This document shows positions 46,371-58,400 of a stretch of DNA of 64,000 nt, piece by piece. The notes under the pieces were generated by a model. The model was not told the origin of the DNA. It saw nothing but the letters and a program-made list of their open reading frames with translations, and searched no databases. The translations under genes and the position numbers were made by a program. The number at the start of each line of letters is the position of its first letter. Positions within the stretch are counted from its first letter, which is position 1. The stretch is from Sclerodactyla briareus. Lineage: Eukaryota > Echinodermata > Holothuroidea > Dendrochirotida > Sclerodactylidae. The DNA lies in the NCBI GenBank assembly GCA_026419785.1, contig JAODTK010005143.1, positions 62,001 through 126,000 of the forward strand. The letters run 5' to 3'.

Positions 46371-48840
46371 CAGTCATTATAAATAAATGGTTGAAGAAAG
46401 ACAAAAATCTGCAATGATATGACGAGAGCTCATTTCATTCTGCAATCTTTTCTTCAGCAAAAATTATTAAGGCGTACATGTTTATAATGAGGAATACATT
46501 ATGGGGGAGATTCATTTTCAACTTCCTCATAATCACGATGTCCACCATGGCAAATTGGTCTTCCAGGCGACTTGCTCTGGGTCTTGGTTTTTTTGTTTTT
46601 TCGACTTACCTTGTAACCGATGTACGAATATTCCAGCGTTGCGCAGAGGGGCGTGTCTAATTTATGTCATTCTGATTGGTTTCCTCACTATCTGAAACGA
46701 TATCGGAAGTGCTAAAAACAAAATTGTGCAGGAATACTCCAGGGTTGAGCAAATCTAATTAGTCGTTCCACTGGTTAAAAAGTGTTCTATTGAGCGTAGC
46801 GTCATTCTGGGGCTTGGGCGAGTTTTGTGGGGGAACGATAGTTTCTGGGTACGTTAAACGGTAGTGTAAACGAACGTAATACGCCGTTTAAACGTTTACG
46901 CTGATTAAACGAAAATTGACAGCTACTTGAAACGCATCTCCTCCACAAGATTCAATAATTTTCTCACGAGTTACATTGTAAATGTTCTTGGTAGAGGGCC
47001 AGGCCCAGTTTGGCCATGGGCCCATTGATTGAATAGTCGTCATAACAGACATACCTTTTGGGTGCTCAAGATTCTTGTTCTCAAGGTCCAGACTTGGGCC
47101 TGAGGGCCCCATTTTATGATATGTGCACACAATGGTATCCTTGGAAGTATCTCCTCCCAACAAGCTGCAAAAGTCTTTCAAAGTACATGTATAGTCGTGT
47201 GTAGAGGCCATTGGGGTTTGTTGTCAGGAACTTGGACACAGGGCCCAAAACTGTGACCTAGGGCCATTATATGAACCTGTTAATCTGTAATCCCTCCCAA
47301 TCGAGTTGCACCACCATGCTTATGTTCAGTCATAATGATGGTCCATGACTCTGATAGCCATACCTTAAGAGTGCCAAGGATTTTGGGACCCCAAGCCTAG
47401 TGTGGGCCCGAGGCGCACCATGGTTTAATTTGCAAAATGCTTCTCCTCCTTTTACAGTTTTGGTGCAAAGTAGTGTACTAACATTCAGTCATAATTATAG
47501 TCTCTACCCTAACAGTCGTCCCTTCGGGGTCGTTTTCATTCAATTTTTAATATCCCATTCTCTCATGGGGCCAAAGGGCCCTTTTAAGGAATTTCATGGA
47601 ATTTTCACACATGGTATAGTGAGTGTATCGTAAGTCGGCCAGTATCCTAGTCGGTCATGCCATTCAATATTATAGACGCAGAGGAGTCATGTGACAGTTA
47701 GCTGACCAACTATGGTCCCATGCCAGTATACTTTGAAATGAACCAGGGGCCCATTCATGAAATTTTACACAGTGGTACTTGAAATGCATCTCTTTCCACG
47801 CGTACCTAATTGATTTTCTTTCAAGTTCAATGTAGCTCCTCGTAAGTAGTCATCGATGCTGTTTTGCAAACTTCCTGCTGAAGGCACCAAATGGTGGCCC
47901 GTCGGTCCCTCATGTTTAAATCATGCAAAATGCTTCAACAACTTTTGGTTCACAAGTCAGTGCTGATGTTCGGTCCATAATGCGGTCTATACCATACCTT
48001 CAGGTTCTCAGGAATTTTGGACTTGAGCCAAGTTTGGGCCTTGAGGGCCCATCACGTGCAATCCAGCAAAATGTTTTCCTTTCCTCTACCGTGCTTGATG
48101 CTGATCATACGGTGGAATAGTTCATCCTATGGCTTTTCAAAACTTTTGGTCCGCGAGGACCCATTTGGCTGTACAGCTATCTACGCTAGCCATTGTGTCC
48201 AATTGCGTTCTTGATTGGGGCCCCCGATGTCACCAAACTTGGACACAGTGTATGACCCCCATACACATGTTTGACTTTGTGAAGGTCAGGTCAAGGTCAT
48301 GGGGCAATATGGGCCATTATGTATAAACTTTCAAAATGTTTATAGTACAAAATACATCATATTTTCTTGACAATTGTGTCTAATGTTCCTGCAGAGGTGC
48401 TCTTTTCCGCTTGTTTGCAGATTTTGGATGCAACTCATTTGTTGCATTAGGATTAAAACCTAACAAGGATGAAAGAAGCAAAACAGTCTTCTTATTCTTT
48501 GATTGGATGTTGACCAAACTTGGACGTTGGACCCAATGTTCATTGACTTTGTGACTCAAGGTTCAAGGTCAGAGTCCATTAAAGGGGTGCCAAAGGCGAT
48601 CGTGTGAATTGCTCTTTCTCCTCCTCCTCAATTGGGCATTCCTTCGTGGATTTGAACTAAAGTGATACAATGTTCGATGACTGCTAAGAATTTTGGCCAT
48701 ATGAATATCATTGTCAAAGGTTGTACAGGGGCACACTAGGCTATTGCTTGACACTGCCTTCTTGGCCTCATGACCTTGGACATTTAAAACATAATGTACA
48801 TTTGTCTTAGTATATTTGTGCAGTTTGAGCTACAGCACCA

Positions 48841-50160
48841 TTAGTGCTCTGTTTATTCATATTCTGATATAATCATCAAATCAACTCAAGTCGAATTTTC
48901 AATAGTGGGCATGGGGAAATTGAATGACTACAATTAGTGATTTATATTTTTTTTACTCATTTATCTACTTGTTGTCAGATTCCTGGACAAATCTCCATAT
49001 CCTGGCAAAGGTAGTTTGCTCACCACTGCTCAGCTGTAGTGGCCATAAATTTACTGCTGTTAATCTGGAACGTATCATGGTCAACCTAGCCTGTGCTCAC
49101 TGGCTTTAGTACCTGTACTAAAGCCTGCGTTCACAACTTTAGGCCTAGGCTATTCTAGGCTAGAGCGAAGCAGCCAACTCTCCATTTCAACTTCGGATTC
49201 TGACAAGCTTGCATCTCAATTAATATACCCAAAAAAACAATTATTGTTTTACTTTATTATTAATGAAGTGGTTTAGAACTCATTCATTCCCCATATTGGT
49301 CTTCAGCAGGTGACAAATAGAATTACCAAATATTTACCCCGGAATCAGTCAGGAATCTCCTTAACTGCATAACTTGGTCACAAGTTGTTGTTTGTGAACA
49401 CCAGTTGCCACTCTAAGATATAAATAATCATGCAAATTCTCTATAGTGATGTCTTGCATGTGTCCAATATGAATAATCAATAGGATCGCTAAACTGAGTG
49501 TGCAACACTTTGAGTTACAAAACTGTTTCAAAACAAGACAGGCTGGGAAAAAACAGGTGGTGATTTTCCTCAATTATTAAGGTCAAAATTTAGCTTGTAG
49601 TTTCAACTTCATACTAATGAATTTTAACATTGTAGTGGATTGGAATGTTCTTGCATGAGGTTTTGAAGGTTACAGAGGGCTTGTGTTTAGTGGGAGGGAC
49701 AAGTTGGAGGCAAGAGGTGACTGATTTGTCACCTTCAATGAGAATGTCCTACAGTAAAATTTCTTCTGATACGTGACTAGTCAACCTGCTGTCTTACACC
49801 ATCAGGTAAAAAATGCACCAATTCATCTCATCTTACGATTGGGTTGAAAAATCATGTCACCTGTTAGTGCTATACTGATATCTTTAAAATTGCACTGAAT
49901 CCTAACCAAAGCTTGATTTCTTTACATTTCCTCAGCATGCATCGTTGTTGAAATCTACACAGATGAATGTGATAGCACTGTTTGTAGGGTACACAACAAA
50001 GGGTGCTCATCCAACGTGTGCCCTGCAGTCAAGATACATTTCCTCCAGAACATTTTCTCCACGATAATGGTAGAGTGGGATTTCATAAGAGTTGAAGACT
50101 CGGACAGGGTTTGACTGTGTGATGGTGTAAGATTGTCTGCAAAACAAGGTTCAGGAAGAG
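48841..50160. other. Intergenic, no recognised feature
   Basis: No conserved coding block seen. FH exon 1 and promoter could lie here or in the next stretches but were not recognised. Confidence 0.4.
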
Positions 50161-50189
50161 ACTTGGCATCACTTGCTTGGGTGCGTGTA

Positions 50190-51090
50190 TGCGAGGTGTG
50201 TTGTACTTTGTAGGGGTTGTTGTTGGTGTGGGTGTGGTGTCACACTTTCCCGTAGCAGGTTTTCCCGAAATGCCAGTTGCATTTGTGTGCAGGATTGAAG
50301 CGTGGAAATCTGGAAATCATGTTCATTGATGACATGTCAATGGGTGCAGTGGCAAAATCGTTGGCGTGACGATAGCATGAAATACACACTGGCTGAAACG
50401 GCAAGTCCGATTTTTATGGAATTTGTATGTATAAATATCGGGTTGGTTTGGGTGAACACTATCTGACTAGATTTTGGGCACAAGAGTCACTAATTATGTA
50501 AGCTGATTAGCCTACTTTATGTAATTTATCATTGAGCTTGTTTGCACGATTAAGTTGTACTGTATGTGTTATAGTGATTCAGTTTGGTACATAATATACA
50601 GGATATGAAGCAGATGAATGATTAGATTTAAGCATAAAATTTATGCGAGTCTGTTGGATTTTGATGAAACCTGGGGAGTATAGTTTACCTTTAGTTCCAA
50701 GTGTGTAAACTTCATAGTTTGGGGGAATAGACAAGATTCCCCCATAGCACTATCCTTAAGCTTCTTTTTTAAAACTGTCAGCCACTATTCGAAAGTGCAA
50801 CCAATTCACCCCATGTTTTAGTATTGAAGGTAGGGAGGGACTCGTCAGTTTGGTGGTGGGCAGCGAATTTGTATATTTTCGGCAGGGGATTTTCAAAAGA
50901 TCGTTCTGCACACTGTACGTTCAATGTTGAACTGCCATTGTTCCCCCGTGACCTTTGACACAATATCATTATCATCTCATTAAACTGTAACTCTGAACTG
51001 GCCTATTGAACATTGATCCAGGGTCACTGGAGTTCTTTCAACATGTGTAATTCGCATAATTTATGCATAATTTTGTTTTCGATCCTGGCA
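50190..51090 (-). mobile_element. Family 2-like element, inverted copy
   Basis: A GT-rich stretch (50180-50250) precedes a body that is the reverse complement of the 36.8-37.5 kb family 2 body: ATCGGGTTGG-TTGGGTGAACA, TTGGGCACAAG, TTATGTAATTTAT, then ATTCGCATAATTTATGCATA. The hairpin is decayed. Confidence 0.6.
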
Positions 51091-51394
51091 AAGTTCAAGT
51101 CATTCTGAGGTCAATGTAGTCCGCTTATTGAGTACGAGCTAAATGGGAATGTTATATCAGGAACCAGTAAGTTTCAGTAATCATTTTCTTCAGGATGTAG
51201 GAGTTACTCATGTACCCTACCCTTCCACATTTCCTTACTGCCCAGATTTTATGTCGGGCATCCGCATGTCACTAACATTCCTTTCATTGTTCCCATTGGA
51301 TAGAAACTTACCTACTGTCCCAATAGGAATGGGTACTATTTAGTCATTCACACCTTTCATGGAGGCTAGCAAAAAGGGAAGAATCTTGGTTGTT

Positions 51395-52200
51395 ACCACT
51401 GCAATACAGCAGTACTGAAACCGATACTGAGAACATGGTATGAGTCAGCAGTACTGACTGTGCTATCCACCAGTGCAATATGGCAGTATCGATGCCTATA
51501 CTGAGAATACGAGTCTGCAATACAGCAGTACTGAAACTGATACTGAGAACATAGTATGAGTCTACAATACTGCAGTACTGGAACCAATACTGAGAACATG
51601 GTATGAGTCTACAATACTGCAGTACTGAAACCAATACTGAGAACATGGTATGAGTCAGCAGTACTGACTGTGCTATCCACCCAGTGCAATATGGCAGTAT
51701 CGATGCCTATACTGAGAATACGAGTCTGCAATACAGCAGTACTGAAACTGATACTGAGAACATGGTATGAGTCTACAATACTGCAGTACTGAAACCTCCC
51801 GTGTGGTACAGGCAGTATCAACGCCTATACTGAGAATACAAGTCTGCAATACAGCAGTACTGAAACTGATACTGAGAACATGGTATGAGTCTACAATACT
51901 GCAGTACTGAAACCTCCCGTGTGGTACCCTGATGGTCTACTAACTGTGCTATCCACTCGGTTGAATATGGCAGACATCAAACACCTATACTGAGAATACA
52001 AGTCTGCAATACAGCAGGTCTGAAACTGATACTGAGAACATGGTATGAGTCTACAATACTGCAGTACTGAAACCTCCCGTGTGGTACCCTGATGGTCTAC
52101 TAACTGTGCTATCCACTCGTTGCAATAAGGCAGTATGAACACCTATACTGAGAATACAAGTCTGCAATACAGCAGTACTGAAACCTATACTGAGAATGAC
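51395..52200. repeat. Hierarchical CAGTACTG array upstream of FH exon 2
   Basis: Short blocks (GATACTGAGAACATGGTATG, AGTCTACAATACTGCAGTAC, TGCAATACAGCAGTACTG, CTATACTGAGAATAC) alternate in higher-order units. GAGAACATGGTATGAGT recurs at about 51432, 51594, 51638, 51756, 51873 and 52034. CAGTACTG palindromes recur throughout. The array ends 130 bp before the FH exon 2 acceptor. Open frames on the minus strand are repeat translations. Confidence 0.85.
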
Positions 52201-52326
52201 TCTAATTGTATATATCACAGATTTCAAAACGAAACAGGAAGCCTACTTTTGGTAGTAAGTGCTACTTTGGTTTACATGAATTTTTTTCTGAGAGATTACA
52301 TCATTTTGTTTGTTCTGTTATTCCAG

Positions 52327-52452
52327 GCTGAGCGAATAGAGGCAGATGGGTTTGGTGAAATCACTGTTCCCTCCTGCTGGGAAGGACTATGGGGCAAACA
52401 CAGCTCGATCTCTCATCAACTTGATATTGTGGGTGAAAAGGAAACAATGCCG
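52327..52452 (+). CDS. FH: FH exon 2 (by comparison with human)
   Basis: A TTATTCCAG acceptor is followed by [16 protein letters not shown]. After a 1-nt shift near 52368 it reads [15 protein letters not shown], and after a second small shift [10 protein letters not shown], ending at a CCG/GTAGGT donor. This matches the family N-terminus (R-E-DTFGE--VP--KYYGAQT-RS--NF-IG---E-MP). Confidence 0.88.
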
Positions 52453-55400
52453 GTAGGTAGGTTGCCTTACCCTGCTGAGTCTTATTGGAGCTCCTGTGTT
52501 ATATATGGATTTTTGGGGTATTTTACTTTGATATCTACCTTATGGGTTCGAGAAAAGTGTTTTTGCATCAGAACCTGGAGACAGAGAGGATGACAAGCTG
52601 GCCCATTGGGATATGGTACGTATCGTCAAAATGGGACAGTAAGGCCAGATTGAGGAGAGCAACTGTAGTGTCTTCTTTCATACACTTTTGATGTTTTGTA
52701 TCTTGAGAATTTAGGACTAATCTGTATGGCTCTCCTTTGACTGTGTTAGCCTTGTATGATAATACTTCCAGAGGAATAGGTGAAGGTTAATCCCCAGGGA
52801 TTAAGGTGTGTTTAAAATATCCCTCGGTCATAGCTGTGAGCCCAGGTGGATCCCCCACCCCCCTCCATATAATGTCGAGTCCCAGTTCACTTTCATTTTT
52901 GACGATGTATCTTCTCAGAAAAGGTTTTCATCCCCCATATTTCATTCAAAATGCCACTCATGCATGTGATCTCAGATAATTTGTTTGATGTGGCCCTTTC
53001 TCCTCCTCAGTGCAACCATTGATAAGGGCTTTTGGTATCCTGAAACGATGTGCTGCAGAGGTAAACAGGGAGTATGGACTCGATGAGGAGAAAGCCAGCA
53101 ACATCATAGCTGCTGCAGATCAGGTGGGCATGAAGGAAGGGCAGGTAACCAAGAATAACCATCTTTATGGGGGATTCATAAGGATGGTACTAGGAAATAG
53201 CTTCTTGGTATTGCTTCAATGGAAGGTTTGAATATTGTGAAATTTTCAAGAGATTGGGTTCTGACATCATGGTGAAGGAAAGAGGGGTGTTTACTTGGTT
53301 AACGCTCGAACTTGTAGTCCATCATTCGTGAAGAGCATGGTTCTTTGTTCCAATTGCTCACTTTGAGGAGTGGGGTAATTGGCAAGTTGCCATCTGCATG
53401 CTAGTTACCATGGCTGTCACACTTCAGTCCGGCTCACATGAAGATTGCCCTTTCCCATTATAAATTAGGTTTGTGCCTGTCAAACCTGCAGTATCCAGCC
53501 AGCTGTGCATATATTCTGGCTTTTCATGGGTTTGTTTTTAATATTTTGGTTGGTCACATCGTAAAACCTATCCTGCCGAGCTTGAGCACAAGGAACCTTT
53601 CAATTATTGAATTATGCACCCTTTGTTCTATTATAAATAACAGACCTTGTTGCCCATTCAATATCAAACTCTTTTTTTCATAATGATACTGGGCTCTATG
53701 GATTATGACCCCCTTGGCTGGCTGGCTGACCAGTCTGTAAACACTTGCCTTTTTGGGCTCTCAAATGTTGTTGACCAAACTCGGGGCATCATGAGAACAG
53801 CAATATGCTTCTCTTGCAAATAAGGCTGGATTACCACCATACTGTACTTGATCAGTGTAATTATGCACTAGTGGTACCTTTTTGTGTGGGGGCCCTGGGG
53901 GGGGGGATGTTCAGAGGTTGAGGTCAGACCGTCAGAGGTCATTAAAGAGGCCTACTGAGATATTTATTTTGAGAACTACAAAAATATGCAAAATGCTTCT
54001 TTTCCTACAGATTAGCTTGGATTACCATCATACTCAGTCAGTGTTACAGATTAGCTTGGATTACCATCATACTCAGTCAGTGTTACAGATTAGCTTGGAT
54101 TACCATCATACTCAGTCAGTGTTACAGATTAGCTTGGATTACCATCATACTTAGTCAGTGTTACAGATTAGCTTGGATTACCATCATACTCAGTCAGTGT
54201 TACAGATTAGCTTGGATTACCATCATACTCAGTCAGTGTTACAGATTAGCTTGGATTACCATCATACTCAGTCAGTGTTACAGATTAGCTTGGATTACCA
54301 TCATACTCAGTCAGTGTTACAGATTAGCTTGGATTACCATCATACTCAGTCAGTGTTACAGATTAGCTTGGATTACCATCATACTCAGTCAGTGTTACAG
54401 ATTAGCTTGGATTACCATCATACTCAGTCAGTGTTACAGATTAGCTTGGATTACCATCATACTCAGTCAGTGTTACAGATTAGCTTGGATTACCATCATA
54501 CTCAGTCAGTGTTACAGATTAGCTTGGATTACCATCATACTCAGTCAGTGTTACAGATTAGCTTGGATTACCATCATACTCAGTCAGTGTTACAGATTAG
54601 CTTGGATTACCATCATACTCAGTCAGTGTTACAGATTAGCTTGGATTACCATCATACTCAGTCAGTGTTACAGATTAAACTATACAACCCAGCAGTAGGA
54701 AGCATGAGAACGTAACAAAACCTAGCACACATAGTGATTCCTATGATTTCAGCTGTCTTTCAAAGCAGCGCAGTATGTCACATGTCTGATTGATGTGTCC
54801 AGTTGTTCCAAACGCTGGTGCGTACGGACAATAAGAGCGGGTTCGCCAAAGTCTTTAAACTCGTGTTCTCGGTTCAACCAGTAATCCCACACTGATGATC
54901 GAGGGTATGTGCTGGCTGGTAGCCTATTAAGAGGTCACAATCTACTGTGGAGCCAATCTATGGATTGCCTTGTGAACGATAAGCATAATGTGGTGCCGAC
55001 GAGGTGTTCTAGAAATTAGGTGAGCGGCATTGTTCTGAATCGCTTGAATCTTGGTCATCAGTTTGTTCATTATGCAACAAAGTAGCCATTGCAATAGTCA
55101 TCCTTGGATATGACGAGTGCCTGACAAGGGTTCTGGGCAGAGGAGTCAGTCAATTGAACATTTCTCCGGCTGATGTTACTCGATGACAATTTGGCAGATT
55201 TGATCGCACTGTTTAGTTGACCTTTCCATTGACAAGGATGAGTAAAATACAACCCCCAAATTTTGGACTGGTTCCCTTGGCCACCGACATCCCTACCCAC
55301 CACTTGATACACAGAAGTTTTTCGAGAGTAAACGAGAGAACCAAGCAGTATACCACTTCAGTTTTTTCTGGATTCCACTAGTCCTGTTGGAAGTCATCCT

Positions 55401-58400
55401 TCATGACGTCGGCCAGGCAGTTCTCCATGGAGTTGGCATCACGTTTTGCAACATCGTCGGGGGTCAACCACAGCAGTTAGAGCTCATGTACTTCCCTGTG
55501 TGTCATTGGCGGACCATGTGCGCTGCAGCAGTTGCCAGAATGATGTGTCTCATCTCAGGGGCAGCATATACACCAGGACACCGAAGGGCCTAGCACCGAC
55601 CCTGTTTGGATGCCCAAGACATGAAGAAAGCACAGATAAAGGCAATATCCGAAACCTTGATGCGCTGCTTTTCGATCAGTGAGATAGGAAGTGAAACGCA
55701 GTTCAAGCAGGACCGTTGGACACCGAGCTGGGTCGCAACCTGTTGAGCACACTCGTGGTTGTTGTAATGAAGGCAGCACTCAAGTCTAGCGCAATTCAGT
55801 ATCGCTACACTGTGATCATCATTGCATGAAGTGGTCATTCGAACTTTGATGAGCACATTTTCTATACGTGTCCACTTTTAAGATGCTGATTGAAACGGGT
55901 CGTGAAGATTGTTTTGTCATCCAGGTATCGGTGTAGCTGTTCTGGCGACGTCTTTTTTTCCCAGAATTTCAGAAAAAAATGATGCCTGATGAGCTGTTGT
56001 GAGAAAAGACACAAAATGTATTCCCAGTCCAAGCTTTGATTTCATAAATTTAAAAATTTTATGGTTAAAGGGTGGCTCAAAACCTAAGCTATGTCATGTT
56101 TCTTGAGTCACGGGTAATTGATTATTTTCAGGGCTTGTGGAAGCAGTCATCTAGGGTATTTTCTTACCCAGGGTTTTTTGGAATCAATGCTTTCCCCTGC
56201 CGATTACAACTTTTGGTGATTGTTATTAGTTGACTACTGACTATAAAATTGGGATCGATGGGTGTCAAAGAATTTGAGTTTGTCGTCAGCTATGTGTCAT
56301 TTTAGTCCAAAAAAGTATTTCTCTGCAATTAATTATTTAATAAATATTTGTTTGATTTTAGCTACAGTCACCCATTGTTGCTGCCGTTCTAGATTCAAAC
56401 CTTTATTTCATCGTTATCTTTGAAAATAGTGGAAAATCAGCACACCCATTTGGGATGATAGATGAAATGATGATGAGCAGGGAATTCATAGTGAAAACAT
56501 TTGTGGAAGCACCACTACAATCAATATTTTTAAGCATATTCCTTCACGGCCTGTTGGTTTATAGACCAAAAAGAGTTCCTGGGTGGCTTCTCTTCTGTGA
56601 TTCCCTTCCATTACTATTAGGCCACAAACAGGTGCCCCCTTATACGGCATCCCTTTCATATACAGGCATACTGTATTGTTCTACTCATCAATCAGGATTG
56701 TATGCCTTTGCTTAATAACAAGAACGCAACTCGCGTAGTGATTCCTGCCTTTTTTCCTGACATGTTTTCCCTTACTCAGCTATATCAAACCTGCAAGATG
56801 TGTGTTGTCAACTCAACACAACTTAAAACAAAACGATCACCTGCAATATTACTCAGCGCATGAGATGAGATACTTGTTGCTTTGACCAAGGTCAAAAAGT
56901 CATGTGATGGCAATTGAAATGAAATACTGAAAAATAAACCTGTAAGTAAGCCTATATCTTGAGGTGAAGGTGAAGTCACGAGTCATAACCAGCGAGGTCC
57001 AATGTTGCCATTCAGTGTGGGAGTCCCAGCGACCGTAACATAAGTCAGCAGAAGGCAGGTAAGAAATGATGAGATCACTTTAGCAAAATTTCCATTACTT
57101 ATAAGTGATGGTGTGGTCAAAAGCAGATAGATTGAAGGAAGGGGCAGTTCTTTGAATCGGACGACCAATATCATTAACAAATGTGAAAAAATATCTTTTT
57201 TAGGGGTAGATGTGTGGGGAAAGAGAAGTGCATTACAGGCCTATTTATTATCAATTGCATCCCCCACTATTCTGGACAAGGTGAGCATTGTAGGTTCAGT
57301 CCGTGTCCAATAGCATGGTGTCTCACAGATTGGTCATTGTACATTTCGTTAATCAATAATGTGACCGAGGGGTAGGGGAAGTCATTGCCAGTCAAGCGTT
57401 TCAATTTGTACAGCTCGAGTAGTATGTGGTCTTCAAGTGACTGTGGGTGTATCAATTTTCATTATTTTCAGGAACAAGTGACTGGGGGGCATCATTTGTT
57501 GAAGTGCCAGACTCACCTTGTCTGGGGTACAAGGGGGTCATGCCAAGGGACAAGTGCATAGCTGTTCAGAATTTGTATCAGTAGCCATTTTCCCAGTCCA
57601 TCAATGTCTTATTGCTATTTTTTGTGTCAAACTTTTCACAAGGCTTCAAAATCACATGTTCTCTCTACATTGGTGGGGTTGACGAAGTCTCTCTATATGA
57701 CACACCCATGGCAACCTCCATAACAAATATATCTGGCTGCCACTTAATATACAAAATAGCTGAGAGAACAGACAAGATCTTTGTAATTTTCTCGTATATA
57801 TCGGCCCATGTTGAGACATTTCTGAATCTATGTGGGCTCATGTAATGTTGATCCAGTATGACTTCTGGCCAATTGGTTTGAAACATGTTTTAATTTTATC
57901 CGGCCAATCACTATCTTCACAAATAACACATAATGTGACAGGTCAACACATAGATAGGCACTGGGGACGAAGAGAGAAAATGTACAGACGTAAACCCCTG
58001 CCCATTTCTGCATGGGGTACAGGGTAATGCCCTCACTTTTTGCTCATGGGTACCGGTAATGCCTATTTTGCTCAATAGCAAAAAATGCCAAAAATGTTGT
58101 GCGCTTCCTTACTTTCAGAAGTTCATTGACCCTTGCTTTCTTCTTCCGCCCAACTCACTGCTTCTACACCACCACAGTTAATCCCCTCATTAGGGATTGT
58201 CTCGAATAACAGGTAATAATACCAATGGTCAGTCCTGCCTGTCAAGTATTTCACAACCTGGAAGTGTGCTTTTCGCATTCCAGTAGGGAAGTGTAAAAAA
58301 TCAGAATTAATCAGTAGGACGAGTGCACACAGAGATATTGGATTACCCTCTCAATCCTCTGAGCCATTGACAGTGCCAGGTACCATTTCCACACTGAATG

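Larger units (their letters stand above)
39450..46924. mobile_element. hAT-like element with 8-bp target duplication
   Basis: It is inserted in a family 3 element between two copies of ACTTGAAA (39442-39449 and 46925-46932). The ends are inverted: left TTAGGGCTGTCACATTT, right AAAATTGACAGCT. Subterminal CGTTTAAACG palindromes occur on both sides (39505-39535, 46885-46915). An 8-bp duplication is typical of hAT transposons. No transposase frame is visible. The interior carries a 155-bp duplication, two foldbacks, a family 2-like segment and a 590-bp array, so it is probably non-autonomous and itself invaded. Confidence 0.72.
39063..48840 (-). mobile_element. Family 3 element, full-length copy split by a hAT-like insertion
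   Basis: On the plus strand it begins with a hairpin (CTCAAACCA, then TGGTTGAG, 39063-39086) and a (TCTA)n run (39110-39137). Next come AGGTCAAGGTCAAATGGCAT and GGGCCCGAGGGCCC, to 39449. It resumes at 46933 and runs to TGCAGTTTGAGCTACAGCACCA (48819-48840), which is the reverse complement of the 5' end seen at 18812. Without the insertion it is about 2.3 kb. The 48230-48790 part repeats ACCAAACTTGGAC and GGTCAAGGTCA blocks. Confidence 0.75.

Noticed and set aside
51344..52142. Several minus-strand frames repeating a FSVLVSVLQYC-like phrase
   Set aside because: Repeat translation of the CAGTACTG array.
54007..54680. CRISPR-like regular array
   Set aside because: Units are contiguous without unique spacers, in a eukaryotic intron; it is a minisatellite.
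53882..54715. Long open frames encoding a repeated 13-residue peptide
   Set aside because: A 39-bp intronic tandem repeat stays open because 39 is a multiple of 3; no start context, splice signals or flanking coding sequence.
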